Notes: generated by a model from the sequence alone, not told the origin. A DNA stretch of 64,000 nucleotides from Clostridia bacterium (GCA_017404545.1 JAFRCC010000004.1:58796-122795), one strand, 5' to 3'; shown: positions 51,136 to 60,320, counted from the first letter of the stretch. Translations and numbers: made by a program.

Positions 51136-51621
51136 TTAGGTTGCAATACCCATAGCCTGAAGCTTTGCTCTGAGGGCCTTGACCTCGGTCTCAGCCTTTT
51201 TAGCACGTTCCTGCAGCTCAGCATTTTCAGCCTTCAGCTTAGCATTTTCAGCCTTCAGGTTCGTGTCGGAATCAGCCTTTTTCTTAGCCAAAACCGCCTT
51301 AATGCGGTCAACCACAGATGTCTCATCCTCAGCTTTAACCTTAGCCTCTACACCATATTCGCCATTCAGAATAGACACAGCAACCTGAAGATTGTTCAGA
51401 CCTTCAAGGATATAGTCCCCTTTGGTAACAGCTTCAATGCCAGGAACACCTGCAGCAATTGCCTTGATATAAGCAATGCTGTCGATAGCCCACTGGAGAC
51501 GCTGCTGTGCTGTAATACCGTTCTTATCAACGATGGTGAGGTCGAGCTTCGTATTGCCGTTGAGGGCTTCATAAAGCTGCGCCTGGATTTCTTCGATTCT
51601 TTCGTATACATTCTGTGCCAT
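51136..51621 (-). CDS. Small coiled-coil protein with elevated GC
   Basis: A 161-residue protein of unrecognised family. The C-terminal ~50 residues are a strong heptad coiled coil (LKAENAKLKAENAELQERA). The N-terminal ~95 residues are predicted soluble and helical (VYERIEEIQAQLYEALNG). AGGAGG precedes the ATG. Near-consensus promoter and GC-rich terminator of its own. Composition (close to half G+C by eye) contrasts sharply with mecA next door. It may oligomerise; the function is unknown. The antisense strand also has long open frames, but they lack a ribosome site. Confidence 0.78.
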   Translation of the reverse strand: MAQNVYERIEEIQAQLYEALNGNTKLDLTIVDKNGITAQQRLQWAIDSIAYIKAIAAGVPGIEAVTKGDYILEGLNNLQVAVSILNGEYGVEAKVKAEDETSVVDRIKAVLAKKKADSDTNLKAENAKLKAENAELQERAKKAETEVKALRAKLQAMGIAT

Positions 51622-51698
51622 AATAGATACCTCCTGTTGAATTTTATTTTTTACAGACAGAATTTCTACTTCGAGTGCTTGCCTCTCAGTTATGTATT

Positions 51699-51727
51699 AT
51701 TTTACAACTTTTTATGTTAATTGTCAA
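51699..51727 (-). promoter_or_regulatory. Promoter of the coiled-coil gene
   Basis: On the minus strand TTGACA and TAAAAT with 17-base spacing. Confidence 0.85.
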
Positions 51728-51876
51728 GTGCTACTTTTCTTTTGAAAATTTTTGTGATATATTACATAGTACGTTTTATTACTTTTTTAATATACTATAT
51801 AAAAATTACCAAAAATTACTCATTTATTTTTTTATAAATAGATTGTATAATAAATTTAAAGATATCGGAGGCGCCT

Positions 51877-52527
51877 ATGAAATTTGAAAAACTAAACGAG
51901 AACAAAATTAGAATTATCTTGAGTAATCAAGATTTAATTGATAAAAATATAGACTTTAATTCGTTTATGTCTAACTCTATTGAAACACAAGATTTATTTT
52001 TAGACATGTTAGAAGAAGCCGAAGAAAAAATCGGTTTCATTACTAAGGACTATAAAATAAAAATCGAAGCTTTAGCAATGGAGAGTGGAGACTTTGTTGT
52101 AATAATAACTAGACTAGAAAATAAAGAAGAAACAAAATCTGTCTCTCCTTTACTAAAAAATAAGAAAATTAAAGTCAAAAGAAGATCTGCATTACCAAAT
52201 TCAGATTGTTTAGTATATTCATTTAAATCTTTTGATGACTTTTGTATATTCTCAAACCATATGGTAGATTTAAAAAATTATACAAATATATCAAAAAATA
52301 CTATACTATATTCATATAATTCTACATATTATTTATTATTTTCAAAAATAAATACAAATCATCCATATATAAGGAATTTTTACGCACTAATAGCAGAATT
52401 TGGCACATATATTAACAATCCTGATTTATTTTCTCATAAATTAATGGAAAGAGGTACTATTATAATGAAAAATAATGCCATAAAAATTTCTTCAAAGTTT
52501 TTTCCGACAACCAAAAGCAATTGTTAA
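51877..52527 (+). CDS. mecA: Adaptor protein MecA
   Basis: A 216-residue protein. The N-terminal domain (MKFEKLNENKIRIILSNQDL, then FLDMLEEAEEKIGF) recognises targets such as ComK or unfolded proteins. The C-terminal domain (VYSFKSFDDFCIFSNHM, ILYSYNSTYYLLF) binds the ClpC N-domain and activates the ClpCP protease. CGGAGG precedes the ATG and TATAAT lies ~30 bases upstream. Both domains look complete. A convergent M23 gene follows. Confidence 0.9.
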   Translation: MKFEKLNENKIRIILSNQDLIDKNIDFNSFMSNSIETQDLFLDMLEEAEEKIGFITKDYKIKIEALAMESGDFVVIITRLENKEETKSVSPLLKNKKIKVKRRSALPNSDCLVYSFKSFDDFCIFSNHMVDLKNYTNISKNTILYSYNSTYYLLFSKINTNHPYIRNFYALIAEFGTYINNPDLFSHKLMERGTIIMKNNAIKISSKFFPTTKSNC

Positions 52528-52546
52528 TATTATAACAATTGCTTTT
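52513..52546. terminator. Bidirectional terminator between mecA and the M23 gene
   Basis: AAAAGCAATTGTTA / TAACAATTGCTTTT around a short loop. It overlaps the mecA end and the last bases of the M23 gene. Confidence 0.85.
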
Positions 52547-53528
52547 ATCTTCCTATAAATAAATAATTTTGTGGATTTTGTGCAACGCCATTTATTCTAA
52601 TTTCAAAATGACAATGTGGACCGGTTGAAATTCCTGTTGAACCCATTGCAGCTAATGGCTCACCTTGTTCAACATACTGTCCTTCTGTAACATAGAATTT
52701 ACTATTATGCCCATAATATGTTTGAATTCCATTTCCATGTGATATAATCACCAAATTTCCATATCCTCCACTATATCTAGCGCAAGTTACTGTTCCTGCT
52801 GCTGATGCTCTAACTGTAGTTCCCATTGAATTTGCAATATCAAGTCCTTTATGATTATCTCTGGCACGAATACCAAATCTTGATGTAATAATTCCACTAA
52901 CTGGCTCTATCATATCTAGTCCTAATCTCTCAACATATTGCGATGTAAGCGTTCCTGATTCTGTAACATAAACTTTTTTTTCTTCGTATAGTTCAGAAAC
53001 ACATTTTTCTATATCCGTAAATTCCTCTAGCTTTGTATCGTATCTTTCTGCTATTTTTATATCATCTATATTTTTACTATCTTTCGCCTTTAAATCATTA
53101 ATAATTTGCTCGGCTTCCGAATACTTTGAAACATAATATTTATCTTCATCGTCTAACTGAACCGCGAAATAATGATAGTATGTTATTCCTGCTGAAGCAA
53201 CTGCACTATATATTTCCTCATCTGAAGTCTCAATATTTTTTTTAAGAAACGTTAAACTATATACTGGTAAAGTATCTATATCTACATACGCAATATTTTG
53301 GTTTGTTGAGTTTCCAGTTGAGATATATGTATTAATTCGTTCTTGCATCTTAGATTTGCTGCTACAATAACCTAAAAATTCTCCATTATATGTAACAATA
53401 TATGCCGGCTTATAGAAGGCTGCCAATATTGCTATAATAAGAAAGACTGCAACACTTCCCAAAATAAAAGCTCTTAGTGAGTGTCTTATATTTACAACAA
53501 CCTTTTTTACTCTCCTAATATTTCTCAC
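52545..53528 (-). CDS. M23 (LytM) peptidoglycan endopeptidase, membrane anchored
   Basis: A 327-residue protein: basic cytoplasmic start, one membrane helix (about 19-42), a ~150-residue extracytoplasmic region of unknown fold, then an M23 domain (GIITSRFGIRARDNHKGLDI). Zinc ligands are present in NHKGLDIAN and GPHCHFEI, so it is probably active on wall cross-bridges or stem peptides. It resembles clostridial spore and growth hydrolases of SpoIIQ type in layout, but that naming is not secure. No binding module was recognised. Confidence 0.88.
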   Translation of the reverse strand: MRNIRRVKKVVVNIRHSLRAFILGSVAVFLIIAILAAFYKPAYIVTYNGEFLGYCSSKSKMQERINTYISTGNSTNQNIAYVDIDTLPVYSLTFLKKNIETSDEEIYSAVASAGITYYHYFAVQLDDEDKYYVSKYSEAEQIINDLKAKDSKNIDDIKIAERYDTKLEEFTDIEKCVSELYEEKKVYVTESGTLTSQYVERLGLDMIEPVSGIITSRFGIRARDNHKGLDIANSMGTTVRASAAGTVTCARYSGGYGNLVIISHGNGIQTYYGHNSKFYVTEGQYVEQGEPLAAMGSTGISTGPHCHFEIRINGVAQNPQNYLFIGR

Positions 53529-53632
53529 CTCTTTTATGCATGTAATAACATTTTACTACAAAATTCCACACAAAACAATAGAAAAGTTAATTACAAAATC
53601 CACATTTGCTTTTCCCCTATAATGGATAAGTA

Positions 53633-54109
53633 TTAACTTTTCTTTATAGTTTTTATATCATCATATACAATTTTATTTACAAATCTTGAATACTCATCAA
53701 TATTAGATCTTACTTTCGTAGCACTTATTGGTACATATTCCCTCTTATAATCTACCACTCTATTCTCTACATTTAGGTTTTTAGCAACCAAACTTCCATA
53801 TTTTTCGCTTGAAAAAAAATGAGTTCCTTTTACATCTCCTAAAACTTTTTTTAAGTAGTCTGTTTGAATTTTTGCACTATCTTCATCCATTCCATATTTT
53901 TTTGGTGGATTTTTAGCTAAAATGACATTTACAGTTGGATATAGCTCTTTAATCCATTCTGCCCTTTTTTCTACTGAAATATCAATTAAATCTGTTTCAT
54001 ATACAATTACATATAACTCATCCATTTCCTTTAATGCTGTTTCTATTAAGTATTGATGACCTTTGTGCAATGGCGCAAACTTACCTATCGTAAAGCCAAC
54101 TTTTTTCAT
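53633..54109 (-). CDS. NMN-adenylyltransferase-like nucleotidyltransferase (NadR N-domain type)
   Basis: A 158-residue protein. GKFAPLHKGHQYLIETAL contains the (H)xGH nucleotide-binding motif, and VPISATKVRSN has the ISATxxR motif of the cytidylyltransferase superfamily. Size and sequence resemble the adenylyltransferase domain of NadR without its kinase domain. Probable role: NAD synthesis or salvage. A different nucleotidyl transfer cannot be excluded. Confidence 0.85.
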   Translation of the reverse strand: MKKVGFTIGKFAPLHKGHQYLIETALKEMDELYVIVYETDLIDISVEKRAEWIKELYPTVNVILAKNPPKKYGMDEDSAKIQTDYLKKVLGDVKGTHFFSSEKYGSLVAKNLNVENRVVDYKREYVPISATKVRSNIDEYSRFVNKIVYDDIKTIKKS

Positions 54110-54200
54110 ATTCTCTCCATAAATAATATTTCAGATTATTATACTAAATATTTTCATATTTTTCAAGAGTAGAACGATAGCGAACATTATGATAATTGCA

Positions 54201-55412
54201 TTATTTTCCAAATTTTCCTTTAGTTCCACAAAATCCATTTTCATATCCGGCTAGAATATTACTATCAAATGAAAATGTCATATTCTTTTCTTCTCTTTGT
54301 CTCTTTAATGCTAAGTTAATTAATTTATCTAATAAATCTTTATATTTTAGATTTGTAGCTTTCCATAAGTGGAATGATAATGATCCTGGTATTGTGTTTA
54401 TTTCATTAACAAATACATCATTTGTATCTTGGTCGATTATGTAGTCGATTCTAACTACTCCAGAGCAACCTAATACTTTGAATGTTTTCTTACTTAATTC
54501 TTGTATTTTAGCTCTCATTTCTTTGCTAATTTCTGCAGGCAACTTAAGAACTCCGGCATTCATTGATTTTTCATTATCACCTTTAGTTCCACCCATTTTC
54601 TTTCCACCAGAAATATACTTGTCATTAAAGCTTAATATTTCATCTGTCTTAACAGGCTCCTCACATTCAGAAGCTTCACATTCTTCATAATCGCCTAATA
54701 CTGAACAGTTAACCTCTTTCAAATTCATAACAGCTCTTTCAACTAAAACTTTTTTAGCATATCCAAATGCATCAGCGATAGCTTCTTCTAAAGCTCTTCT
54801 GTCTTTTGCTATTTTAATTCCAACACTTGATCCTAAGTTAACTGGTTTAACAATTACTGGGTAGGCTATATTTTCTTCAACAACTTTTGTAATGCTATCT
54901 GGATTTTCATTATATTGATCCATTGTAAAACATTTACAATCAATAATTGGAATATTATTTTCTTTTAATAAACATTTAAATATATATTTATCCATGCCAA
55001 CAGCTGAAGAAACAACATCGCATCCTACATATGGTAAATTAAACATTTTTAAGAATCCTTGTAACGTACCATCCTCGACATTTGTACCATGAACAATTGG
55101 GAAAGCAATATCAATATAATCATATATTGAATTTTCAAACATTTTCTTCTCACATCTAATAAGAGCTACTTTATCGTCTTTTGGAGCTAAGGTAACTTGT
55201 GTACTATTAGAAATTAAGTTATTAATATCTTTATAATTTCTGATGTCTCCTACTAAATCTCCTACATACATTTTATTTTGTTTTGTAATATAAATTGGAA
55301 TAATATCATATTTTTCCTTATCCATATTTTCTATAGCTTGAATAGCTGTTATTATTGAAACCTCATGTTCAACACTATTTCCACCAAAAAATACACCTAA
55401 TTTAATCTTCAT
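54201..55412 (-). CDS. ddl: D-alanine-D-alanine ligase
   Basis: A 403-residue ATP-grasp enzyme that supplies the D-Ala-D-Ala dipeptide. It begins MKIKLGVFFGGNSVEHEVSI. ATP-grasp elements VIVKPVNLGSSVGI and the metal site VFVNEINTIPGSLSFHLW are present. It is longer than usual, with an acidic, Cys-containing insertion (YEECEASECEEPVKTDE) and the segment KKMGGTKGDNEKSMNAG. The start at 55412 follows AAGGAGG. It comes after murF on the same strand, so it completes the dipeptide-MurF step, but a long inverted repeat separates the two. Confidence 0.94.
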   Translation of the reverse strand: MKIKLGVFFGGNSVEHEVSIITAIQAIENMDKEKYDIIPIYITKQNKMYVGDLVGDIRNYKDINNLISNSTQVTLAPKDDKVALIRCEKKMFENSIYDYIDIAFPIVHGTNVEDGTLQGFLKMFNLPYVGCDVVSSAVGMDKYIFKCLLKENNIPIIDCKCFTMDQYNENPDSITKVVEENIAYPVIVKPVNLGSSVGIKIAKDRRALEEAIADAFGYAKKVLVERAVMNLKEVNCSVLGDYEECEASECEEPVKTDEILSFNDKYISGGKKMGGTKGDNEKSMNAGVLKLPAEISKEMRAKIQELSKKTFKVLGCSGVVRIDYIIDQDTNDVFVNEINTIPGSLSFHLWKATNLKYKDLLDKLINLALKRQREEKNMTFSFDSNILAGYENGFCGTKGKFGK

Positions 55413-55432
55413 AATAAAATCCTCCTTAATTT

Positions 55433-55531
55433 TGGGGACGGAGCAAAAAATTTCACTCCTCGAACCCAAATAAATAACTGGAATAGAATAAAAAATTTTT
55501 CCCAAAATCTGAAATTTTTTGCTCTGTCCCC
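55433..55531. repeat. Long inverted repeat of GGGGAC(A/G)GAGC type between murF and ddl
   Basis: The arms TTTTGGGGACGGAGCAAAAA... and its complement (25-27 bases, a few mismatches) enclose ~50 bases. The murF stop codon is 4-5 bases from one arm. The same ~20-base unit occurs singly at 60412-60432. REP-like repeats linked to Y1-type (RAYT) transposases often have such GGGGAC cores; that origin is an inference and no transposase is seen here. Confidence 0.8.
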
Positions 55532-55535
55532 AATT

Positions 55536-57074
55536 TTACTTATAATTATCTGGTAAATCGTTCTCTAATAGAACCGTTATCTTATCTTGTATACCAAGCG
55601 AAATAATCTTTTGCATTGCTTCTTGTGGACTTCCTACCACAAATATCTTGCTTTCATCAAATCCTTTTGATTTAATTCCCTCTTCAACTTTCTTTGAATG
55701 CTCTCCAACCATAAATGCATAATCACATACTTTTGTTATATACTCACCAAACTCAAAGTTATATTGATCTTCTTTATCTCCTAGCTCTATTAATCCAGGA
55801 GTTACAATTACTTTGGTTCCTTCAAATTCTCCTAATGTATCAATAGCAGATTTTGAACTAACTGGATTTGAGTTATATGCATCATCAATTACATTAATAC
55901 TTCCTTTATTTATTAATTGTAATCTGTGATCAACATTTTTTATTTCTCTAACACGTGGAATCATGCTTTCCATTTTAACACCTAACTTATTTGCAACTGC
56001 AATAGCTGCCATTATATTAACAACATTATATCTACCAATTGCTTTAGTTGTGAATTCAATTTCTTTTCCACTTTCATCTTTTACTTTAAAAGAAACGCCT
56101 TTTTCAGATGAATGTAAATCATAACCATTATAATCTAACTCATCATTATTAACTCCATATTTAATAACATCCATATCTAAATTTTGCTCTTTTAAATATT
56201 GGTTGTCACAATTTAAAAATACAGTTCCACCTTGCTCTTTAACACTATCTGCAAGTTCAAGTTTTGTTTTTATTACATTTTCAATTGATTTAAAACTCTC
56301 TAAATGTTGAGGTCCAATTGAAGTAACAACACCATATTGAGGATGAACTAAATCACATATTTCTTTGATATCATTTAATTTAGTTGCTCCCATTTCACAT
56401 ACAAATATTTGATGTGTTGATTTTAAATTTTCTCTAATTGTTCTAACAACACCCATTGTTGTATTGTAGTTAAGAGGTGTTACTAAAACTTCATATTTAG
56501 CAGAAAGTGTTTTTGCTAAGAAATTCTTAACACTTGTTTTTCCATAGCTTCCTGTTACACCTATAATTGTTAGATTAGGACAGCTCTTTAATATTTTTTT
56601 AGCATCATTTATATACCATTGTCTTACACCAGCTTCTATTGGTGAATTTATTACATTTGCAAGCATTGCTATAAATACTGCTAAAACATTTATTATTTCT
56701 AATTTAATTAATGGTAATTCTGTTATTCCACAAATAAATAAAATAATAACATTTATTATTAATTCAGTAGCAAACATTCTCTTAACTCTACTTGTTAATT
56801 TAAGAGGAATTTTGCTCTTTCCTTTTGGTAAGTTATAGATAATTGAACTTATCATTATTACTGCGGCTATTATTTGTGACCAAGTAAAATCTATTTGTAT
56901 AAATATTGTAGATATAACTACAAGTAATAATTGGGTTACTACCTTTATTTTATTTTTTTTTATCCAATTAATATTTTTTTTGAAAAAATACGAATTTAAT
57001 TGAAACATATGCATATGGAACCACATAAGTAGTAAAGCATTTATTACAAATTCTATTATCAATAAAATCTTCAT
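55536..57074 (-). CDS. murF: MurF-type UDP-MurNAc-tripeptide:D-Ala-D-Ala ligase with a membrane N-terminal domain
   Basis: A 512-residue protein. Residues 1-150 contain about four to five hydrophobic segments (IIEFVINALLLMWFHMHMF, VVTQLLLVVISTIFIQ, IIAAVIMISSIIY, ELIINVIILFICGI, IINVLAVFIAMLAN). From ~165 a Mur ligase core follows: IIGVTGSYGKTSVKNFLAK, FVCEMGATKLNDIKEICD, VDHRLQLINKGSINVIDDAYNSNP. The last motif is diagnostic of MurF. It adds D-Ala-D-Ala to the UDP-MurNAc tripeptide, here apparently at the membrane. The start overlaps the upstream hydrolase stop by one base (TAATG). Confidence 0.9.
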   Translation of the reverse strand: MKILLIIEFVINALLLMWFHMHMFQLNSYFFKKNINWIKKNKIKVVTQLLLVVISTIFIQIDFTWSQIIAAVIMISSIIYNLPKGKSKIPLKLTSRVKRMFATELIINVIILFICGITELPLIKLEIINVLAVFIAMLANVINSPIEAGVRQWYINDAKKILKSCPNLTIIGVTGSYGKTSVKNFLAKTLSAKYEVLVTPLNYNTTMGVVRTIRENLKSTHQIFVCEMGATKLNDIKEICDLVHPQYGVVTSIGPQHLESFKSIENVIKTKLELADSVKEQGGTVFLNCDNQYLKEQNLDMDVIKYGVNNDELDYNGYDLHSSEKGVSFKVKDESGKEIEFTTKAIGRYNVVNIMAAIAVANKLGVKMESMIPRVREIKNVDHRLQLINKGSINVIDDAYNSNPVSSKSAIDTLGEFEGTKVIVTPGLIELGDKEDQYNFEFGEYITKVCDYAFMVGEHSKKVEEGIKSKGFDESKIFVVGSPQEAMQKIISLGIQDKITVLLENDLPDNYK

Positions 57075-57856
57075 TATTTACCTCCCGTCAAAAATGTTTT
57101 TATAATATTATTAATATATGCTGGCTTTTCTAAAAACACATAATGTGAACATCCTGTCACTCTAACTAAGCCTGCATCTGGAATAGATTTTTCCATTAGC
57201 TCTGCATCTTCAATAGGAGTTGCTGTATCATTTTCTCCCCATAATAAAAGCGTTGGAACTTTTATATTAGGAAGTAAATCTCTCATATCATCATTTAATA
57301 ATTTAACCATAGATTGTTTAAGTGCTGGTGGTGAATTTCTGTAATCTTCAGATCCAGCATTCTTTTGAAATTTCTCAAGTGCATTAGGAAATAATTTTTT
57401 AACAAACTTCAAATTTAAAATTTTCTTTCCTAACTTATATTTTTTAACCTTAAGTCTTATTTTTAAGGGTTTCTTATGTACAATTCCTGCACTACCAATT
57501 AAAATAATTTTTCCAACTTTAAAACTTAGATTTGCTCTACTCATCATTTTTATAATTATTCTTCCACCATTTGAATGACCGATTAAATCTAATTCTTTTA
57601 TACCTTGTGACTCAATTAACTCTACTATAAAATCAACCCATGCATCTGAATCCCAAGCGTCTTCTGGAGCTTCTGATTTCCCATATCCTGGCATATCAAA
57701 AGCAATTACATTTGCATATTCAGAAATGCTATTCATCATATTTCTATATACATCTATTGTTGTTCCCCACCCTGGAAGAATAAGAACCGTCTTACCTTCG
57801 CCTTTTTTTTCATAATTTATATTTATATTTTTTACTTCTATATTAATAAAAATCAC
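57074..57856 (-). CDS. Alpha/beta hydrolase
   Basis: A 260-residue protein. LILPGWGTTIDVYRNM (oxyanion region), VIAFDMPGYGKSEAPE, nucleophile elbow LIGHSNGGRI, late acid in LLWGENDTATPI and His in TGCSHYVFLEKP complete a triad. The cytoplasmic substrate is unknown. It is translationally coupled to murF. Start: the only standard in-frame start is a GTG at 57856 that overlaps its own purine-rich site (GAGAGG); an ATT three codons in would have better spacing. Non-standard initiation is therefore possible. Confidence 0.86.
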   Translation of the reverse strand: MIFINIEVKNININYEKKGEGKTVLILPGWGTTIDVYRNMMNSISEYANVIAFDMPGYGKSEAPEDAWDSDAWVDFIVELIESQGIKELDLIGHSNGGRIIIKMMSRANLSFKVGKIILIGSAGIVHKKPLKIRLKVKKYKLGKKILNLKFVKKLFPNALEKFQKNAGSEDYRNSPPALKQSMVKLLNDDMRDLLPNIKVPTLLLWGENDTATPIEDAELMEKSIPDAGLVRVTGCSHYVFLEKPAYINNIIKTFLTGGK

Positions 57857-57950
57857 CTCTCAAATTCATCTAACATTTTTTTACCATTTATTTATTTAAT
57901 TGTCAATTCACTTCAATTCACGTATATATAATTAATCCTCACAGAATTCA

Positions 57951-57979
57951 TTGACTAAATAATGTAAAATCATTATAAT
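57951..57979 (+). promoter_or_regulatory. Promoter of the Sel1-repeat gene
   Basis: TTGACT and TATAAT with 17-base spacing, ~28 bases before the gene. Confidence 0.82.
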
Positions 57980-58007
57980 TATATGTAATAAATTAAGGAG
58001 AACGTCT

Positions 58008-59447
58008 ATGAATAAAAATTTTATTAGATTAAATACCAATGATAATTACTTTTCTTTTGGCAACTTCTGTAGAGTTGTTAAAGAAGTATCTGAGAATAAA
58101 TACTTTGTTCAAACAGATTTATTCGAAATACTTTTTGATACAGAAAATGTTGCTGATAGTACAGTAAATAATTATTGCACTGGCTTCCGCCCCATTAATA
58201 TTAAATATAAAAATTATTATAGAGATTTATTTGATTCTTATAAAACTAATAAGAAAGTATTTACATCTATTATTTCTAATGTGATAAATTTATTAAACGA
58301 TAATAGTTATGACTACTCAACGAATACAATTTCCTCAATCAACGAAGATAAAAAATTATATAGGGTGTGTGAAAGACTATACTCTATATCAAAAAATGAT
58401 TCAGATGTATCTAGTGTTCTTTCAAGTGAATTATTAAATTGCTTGAATAATAACGATTTATACACTTTTATTATTAGGACACTAAATTATATTATTTTGG
58501 AGAAAAAACAACCCATATATATTGAGGAAAATATTAACAATTTAATTGAAAAAAGTATTTATGATACAAATATATCAATGAAAGATATTCAGGAATTTGT
58601 TCAAATACAATTAAATTCTGGCATCTGGTCACTAAGGGCAATTAAACAATTAGCAAACAAAGGAAATCCATTTGCATGCTTTGAAATGGCTTCTATGGAA
58701 TATAATGGTATTATTACTGGAAAGCCTCGTTATGATAAGGCATATCAGTATTATATGACAGCTAGCAAATATAATCACCCTGTTGCAACATGGGCAATTG
58801 GATATTTATATTACAATGGAAATATTGGTACAAAATCAAAAAGAGACTTATTACTTGCTGTTAAATATTTTAACAAAGCACGTAGATTGAAATGCTCTAA
58901 TGCATTTAATAGCTTTGGTTTAATATACTTAAATGGCACTATTCCACATATTAAAATTAATAGGAAAAAAGCAATAGCTATGTTTGAACTAGCCATTTCA
59001 CTGGGGAATGTATATGCATATAATAACCTTGGTAACATCTATGAAAAAGAAAAAAATTATGAAAAAGCAATTGATTTTTACACGATTTCTGCAGATAATG
59101 GAGATAGCTGGGCTAACAATCAATTAGGTGAATTTTACAGAAAAGGAATCTTTGTAAAGAAGAATTTAGCTAAAGCTTTTGAGTACTATGAAAAAGCAGC
59201 TGATAGTACGCAATATACAATGTGTCCTTGGGCATACTATAATCTTGCTAAATATTTCTATGCACCAGGTTGTCTTGAAATTGGCGTCAAAAAAGAATTA
59301 AATAAAGCCGCTGAGTTATTGAAATACGTAGAAAATAAACTTCCAGAATCGATTGTAGAGCTTATGGATGTATACTTAGAATTATATAAGGAAACTTCTA
59401 ATAACTTTTATATGGATATGTTCAATCATTACAAAAACTTAACTTAG
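58008..59447 (+). CDS. Sel1-repeat (TPR-like) protein with an unassigned N-terminal half
   Basis: A 479-residue protein. From about 205 onward there are at least six Sel1-type repeats of ~36 residues (GNPFACFEMASMEYNG, NHPVATWAIGYLYYNG, CSNAFNSFGLIYLNG, NVYAYNNLGNIYEKE, DSWANNQLGEFYRKG). The first ~200 residues are polar and not recognised (LNTNDNYFSFGNFCRVVKEV). No signal peptide. Sel1 proteins act as protein-protein scaffolds; partners are unknown. AAGGAG precedes the ATG, and own promoter and terminator make it a single-gene unit. Confidence 0.85.
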   Translation: MNKNFIRLNTNDNYFSFGNFCRVVKEVSENKYFVQTDLFEILFDTENVADSTVNNYCTGFRPINIKYKNYYRDLFDSYKTNKKVFTSIISNVINLLNDNSYDYSTNTISSINEDKKLYRVCERLYSISKNDSDVSSVLSSELLNCLNNNDLYTFIIRTLNYIILEKKQPIYIEENINNLIEKSIYDTNISMKDIQEFVQIQLNSGIWSLRAIKQLANKGNPFACFEMASMEYNGIITGKPRYDKAYQYYMTASKYNHPVATWAIGYLYYNGNIGTKSKRDLLLAVKYFNKARRLKCSNAFNSFGLIYLNGTIPHIKINRKKAIAMFELAISLGNVYAYNNLGNIYEKEKNYEKAIDFYTISADNGDSWANNQLGEFYRKGIFVKKNLAKAFEYYEKAADSTQYTMCPWAYYNLAKYFYAPGCLEIGVKKELNKAAELLKYVENKLPESIVELMDVYLELYKETSNNFYMDMFNHYKNLT

Positions 59448-59455
59448 TATTTAAT

Positions 59456-59487
59456 AAAAGGGACTATAAAAGTCCCTTCTATTTTTT
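59456..59487 (+). terminator. Terminator after the Sel1-repeat gene
   Basis: AAGGGACT / AGTCCCTT with a 5-base loop, then a T run. Confidence 0.9.
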
Positions 59488-59515
59488 TTATTTCAAAAAA
59501 ATACTCAAAACTATT

Positions 59516-60199
59516 TTAGTCTCTTCTTCTAGCAAATATTAGTATAAGTCTTAATACTTGCAAAAGAGCAGCTGTTGCTGCCGCAACATATGTTAATGCA
59601 GCTGCAATTAAAACTTTTCTACCACCTTTGTATTCAGCTTCCCCAAGTAGGCCTAATTCTTTTATCTGATTCAACCCCCTTCTTGAAGCATTGAATTCAA
59701 CTGGTAAAGTTACAACTTGAAATAGAAAAATTACTATTTCACATGCAATTCCTATCATTATTATATTAAATAGTGATGCAGCCACACCAATTACTATGGC
59801 TAGATATCCAGCATAAGATGCAATATTTGTAACAGGAACCATCGCATGTCTTGCTCTCAAGAAAAAATATCCATCTTTATCTTGTATAGCATGACCACAC
59901 TCGTGCGCAGCTATAGCAACAGATGCAATTGATTTTTCTGTATATATTTTTTCAGATAAATTTACTGTTTTATCTGCTGGATTATAGTGGTCTGTAAGAA
60001 ATCCTCCCACAGAATTTACCTTAGAATTTTCAAGACCATTTTTATTTAAAATTCTTCTTGCTGCTTCTGCTCCATTAACTCCATTTTCACAATACATATT
60101 TGCATATTTTTTGTATGTATGATTTATATACCATCTTGACAATAGCGAAATTATAACCGCAATTATTATTAGCAAATAACTTAAAATTTCAATATCCAT
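59516..60199 (-). CDS. yugP: Zinc metallopeptidase of the YugP family
   Basis: About 227 residues: N-terminal membrane helix (ILSYLLIIIAVIISLLSRWY), then VGGFLTDHYNPADKTVNLSE and the HECGH zinc motif in SVAIAAHECGHAIQD, followed by hydrophobic segments (NIASYAGYLAIVIGVAASLF and YVAAATAALLQVLRLI). This is the usual plan of YugP neutral zinc membrane metallopeptidases. The start at 60199 follows AAGGAG. Physiological substrates are unknown. Confidence 0.9.
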   Translation of the reverse strand: MDIEILSYLLIIIAVIISLLSRWYINHTYKKYANMYCENGVNGAEAARRILNKNGLENSKVNSVGGFLTDHYNPADKTVNLSEKIYTEKSIASVAIAAHECGHAIQDKDGYFFLRARHAMVPVTNIASYAGYLAIVIGVAASLFNIIMIGIACEIVIFLFQVVTLPVEFNASRRGLNQIKELGLLGEAEYKGGRKVLIAAALTYVAAATAALLQVLRLILIFARRRD

Positions 60200-60284
60200 A
60201 AACATCTCTCCTTATGTTATATATTTTAACATATTATTATGTACAAATGATGATTTTTCTGAATTTTTTTATTTTTTGTTAAAG

Positions 60285-60320
60285 AAAAACTCTCTCAGTT
60301 TTATCTGAAAGAGTTTTTTA
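60285..60320 (-). terminator. Hairpin between the surface-protein gene and yugP
   Basis: AAAACTCT with CTCAG pairs with CTGA and AGAGTTTT; A/T runs on both sides. Confidence 0.75.

Noticed and set aside
51130..51720. 196-codon frame antisense to the coiled-coil gene
   Set aside because: The opposite strand has the promoter, AGGAGG site, terminator and a sensible heptad protein. The antisense product is an unstructured Leu/Ser/Phe-rich shadow.
54201..55412. Vancomycin-resistance-type (D-Ala-D-Lac or D-Ser) ligase
   Set aside because: No vanH, vanX or vanT neighbours, and the gene sits beside murF as normal ddl genes do. The insertion alone does not indicate altered specificity.
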